A stretch of 33,360 bases of DNA from Alkalihalobacillus pseudalcaliphilus (lineage in GTDB: Bacteria; Bacillota; Bacilli; Bacillales; Bacillaceae_D). Location of the stretch: positions 282,338 to 315,697 of the forward strand of contig LFJO01000002.1 in assembly GCA_001038565.1 (NCBI GenBank). Reading direction: 5' to 3'. Positions 33,294-33,360 of the stretch are shown here, in pieces (position 1 is the stretch's first letter; every line of letters starts with the position of its first letter). Below the pieces are notes generated by a model. That model saw nothing but the letters and a program-made list of their open reading frames with translations, did no database searches and was not told the origin of the DNA. Both the position numbers and the translations under genes were made by a program.

Positions 33294-33360
33294 GTGTGCC
33301 CGGCATGGGTGCAGGCTCTAGGGTGAAAGTCCCGAACTGTGAAGGCAGTAGTAACAGTAG
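33294..33360 (+). mobile_element. 5' end of a group II intron (truncated by the window)
   Basis: The sequence starts with GTGTGCCCGGCATGGGTGCA and continues CTCTAGGGTGAAAGTCCCGA, ACTGTGAAGGCAGTAGTAAC: the GUGYG 5' splice end and the first conserved stretch of domain I of bacterial group II introns. The start lies 5 bases after the terminator stem, the place chosen by class C introns. The reverse transcriptase gene would be outside the window. Confidence 0.85.

Larger units (their letters stand above)
19954..33360. mobile_element. Left part of an integrated temperate phage
   Basis: Directly after sufB begins the classic prophage order of the Bacillaceae: integrase and immunity genes on the minus strand, then early regulators, replication initiator, helicase loader, small early genes, methyltransferase, late regulator and short recombinase on the plus strand. 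No structural, packaging or lysis genes are in the window, so the element continues past 33360. The attachment core must lie between the sufB stop (19953) and the integrase, but without the right end it cannot be named. An integrative conjugative element is less likely because no relaxase, FtsK-like or T4SS gene is present and Rha, Dam and late-regulator genes are phage-typical. Confidence 0.85.

Noticed and set aside
19954-33360. Integrative conjugative element of the ICEBs1 type
   Set aside because: ImmR, ImmA and integrase are shared with ICEBs1, but relaxase, coupling ATPase and transfer genes are missing while Rha, Dam and late-regulator genes point to a phage.

Overview
The window is a chromosomal segment of a low-G+C, endospore-forming member of the Bacillaceae. 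The core gene order from about 1.9 kb to 20 kb (two CotF-like coat proteins, fadN-fadA-fadE, yusI, gcvH, yusG, metN-metI-metQ, yurZ, sufC-sufD-sufS-sufU-sufB) follows the yur/yus region of Bacillus subtilis, and the ribosome binding sites and use of GTG/TTG starts are typical of that group. The exact species cannot be read from the sequence.

Layout. (1) Bases 1-1740: a repeat-rich leader, then a second-type histidyl-tRNA synthetase gene preceded by a promoter, a 16-codon leader peptide with three consecutive His codons, and two hairpins with U-tracts. This looks like ribosome-mediated attenuation, not a T-box. (2) 1960-2606, minus strand: two CotF-family spore coat genes. (3) 2943-8949: fatty-acid beta-oxidation genes fadN, fadA and fadE behind a promoter with a FadR-like operator. 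A repeat block of about 440 bp flanked by a 14-bp direct repeat separates fadA from fadE. (4) 9276-10497: yusI (Spx/ArsC-like), gcvH, yusG. (5) 10551-13454: methionine ABC importer metN-metI-metQ under a SAM-I riboswitch. (6) 13597-14364: yurZ and a 58-codon gene that appears to start at ATT. (7) 14708-19953: the complete SUF iron-sulfur cluster operon.

(8) From just after sufB to the end of the window lies the left part of a temperate phage genome. A minus-strand lysogeny arm (immR; then immA, an S24-like gene and the integrase) faces a plus-strand early region. That region holds Cro-like regulators, DUF771, a Rha/ORF6C antirepressor-like gene, a replication initiator with an internal iteron origin, a DnaC-like helicase loader, many small phage genes, a Dam-type methyltransferase, a sigma-region-4-like late regulator and a second short tyrosine recombinase. 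A gene with its own promoter for a membrane-anchored winged-helix protein sits where cargo genes are often found. The window ends in the 5' end of a group II intron placed 5 bp after a terminator hairpin. The right prophage end is outside the window.

How the parts work together. The chromosomal genes cover fatty-acid use, methionine uptake, glycine cleavage and Fe-S assembly, each with a visible control element. In the prophage, ImmR appears to hold the early promoter silent through an array of ACTTTGC operators. A LexA-type box in the promoter of immA-S24-int suggests that DNA damage could raise the ImmA protease and the integrase together.
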